A stretch of DNA of 15,944 nucleotides, from the NCBI GenBank assembly GCA_900073065.1, contig FJOG01000003.1:1601008-1616951 (forward strand). Reading direction: 5' to 3'. Both the position numbers and the translations under genes were made by a program. The notes under the pieces are model-generated. The model was given only the letters and a program-made list of their open reading frames with translations, was not told the origin of the DNA and did no database searches. Source of the stretch: Phialocephala subalpina (taxonomy: Eukaryota; Ascomycota; Leotiomycetes; Helotiales; Mollisiaceae). Shown piece after piece: positions 15,296 through 15,944 of this stretch (position 1 is the first letter of the stretch; each line of letters begins with the position of its first letter).

Positions 15296-15320
15296 TTGTG
15301 GGATCGTGTGGCAGAGAGAA

Positions 15321-15370
15321 CTGGTGAGGTTTGGATTAGCTAAGTTAAAGCATGAGAAGAGGCTCGATAC
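15321..15370 (-). other. Possible 5' UTR intron of the 2EXR gene
   Basis: Read on the minus strand: 50 nt with donor GTATCG, branch-like CTTTAAC and GCTAAT, and acceptor CACCAG. Removing it would break the frame from the ATG at 15388 to the 2EXR domain, so if spliced it must be in the untranslated leader. Confidence 0.35.
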
Positions 15371-15388
15371 TTGTGGGCGTACTTTCAT

Positions 15389-15944
15389 AGAGTCTGCGTG
15401 AACAAGGTTGAAGCGGCTTCGAGAGAAGAAGGTAGTAATATATTCGCAAGTTAAGAGCAAATCTTTCCGTGGACCACCTCTGGCTTACTAATTAGGGATA
15501 GCGCGGTTCAAATGACGCCATCACTATCCAGCTCCCCCTCTCCTACAAATGCCGAACAAAGCCAACAGTCTCGAGGCTGACCACCCAGCGTGGATATTTG
15601 AAGTTACGTTCACCAGTATCCTCACCGGTAACCCGCATCCCCGCTCTCGACTGAGGAAATATTTGCAGATATGATCGCAGGCTTATAGTTGCTAGCGAAA
15701 TCGGCTTCCGCTCGAATATACTTAATTCACTTCTTTTACAAAGGTCTTTCAAAAGTTTTAAATCAAAAATGTGATAAGAATGTTTATAAGAGATCTGCGA
15801 ACCAGAAATCTCTCGGCTACAATAGGATACTTTGTAGCCTTAGGCACTAACGAAGTATGCCATGATTAGTCATCCAATCACATGATGCAGGGAATGTTTA
15901 ACTCAATTAAACATTCGAGAGTGGGCGGAAGGGTCCAGTGTTTG
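15389..15944. promoter_or_regulatory. Upstream region of the 2EXR gene
   Basis: No coding region supported. On the plus strand CCAAT occurs near 15876, and AT-rich stretches occur at 15720-15800; these could serve as promoter elements of the minus-strand gene. Confidence 0.3.

Noticed and set aside
15296..15460. N-terminal extension of the 2EXR protein
   Set aside because: The far end starts at TTG, and the stretch contains a convincing 50-nt intron-like segment whose removal would break the frame, so ATG 15295 was preferred.

Overview
The window reads as nuclear DNA of a filamentous ascomycete (Pezizomycotina, possibly a leotiomycete-like fungus; the class is a guess). The evidence is: short introns of about 47-55 nt with GT...CTRAY...AG signals, no operons, long gene-poor spacers, a 2EXR-domain protein, near-identical ankyrin repeats of the kind attached to fungal NLR/STAND proteins, a GRF-type zinc finger, and decayed genes whose internal stops fit CpA to TpA mutation (RIP-like).

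Layout. 1-1220: 3' part of an ankyrin-repeat gene entering from the left edge, about 12 repeats of 34 aa, broken by a 1-nt insertion near 779 and two further indels. 1221-4687: gene-poor, but it holds a striking 123-nt hairpin array at 3625-3747. 4688-5513: TATA promoter and a small unknown gene with one probable intron and an in-frame TAA after which homologous-looking coding sequence continues. 5524-6572: diverged tandem repeats and a stable stem-loop. About 7090-9000: a graveyard holding a protein-kinase relic, a decayed plus-strand frame ending in a C2H2-like motif with amber codons, and a minus-strand GRF zinc-finger gene that overlaps its 3' end.

9782-10962 is the best-resolved gene: an OMA1-like M48 mitochondrial inner-membrane metallopeptidase with three exons, whose HExxH motif reads HQLAH, so it is probably a pseudoprotease. 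11170-12162 (minus) is an intronless, probably nuclear protein joining a divergent forkhead-like winged helix to one C2H2 finger and an acidic tail. 12884-13944 is a repeat-rich block: two more arrays of short self-complementary cores, a G-rich run and a 66-nt minisatellite. 14378-15295 (minus) is a 2EXR-domain protein.

The genes do not form an obvious pathway. The most unusual signal is non-coding: three separate arrays (3626-3746, 12885-13075, 13140-13302) are built from 8-10 bp quasi-palindromic cores whose spacing changes almost only in 3-nt steps (14/17, 15/18, 15/18/21). Two of them share the same order of long and short gaps.
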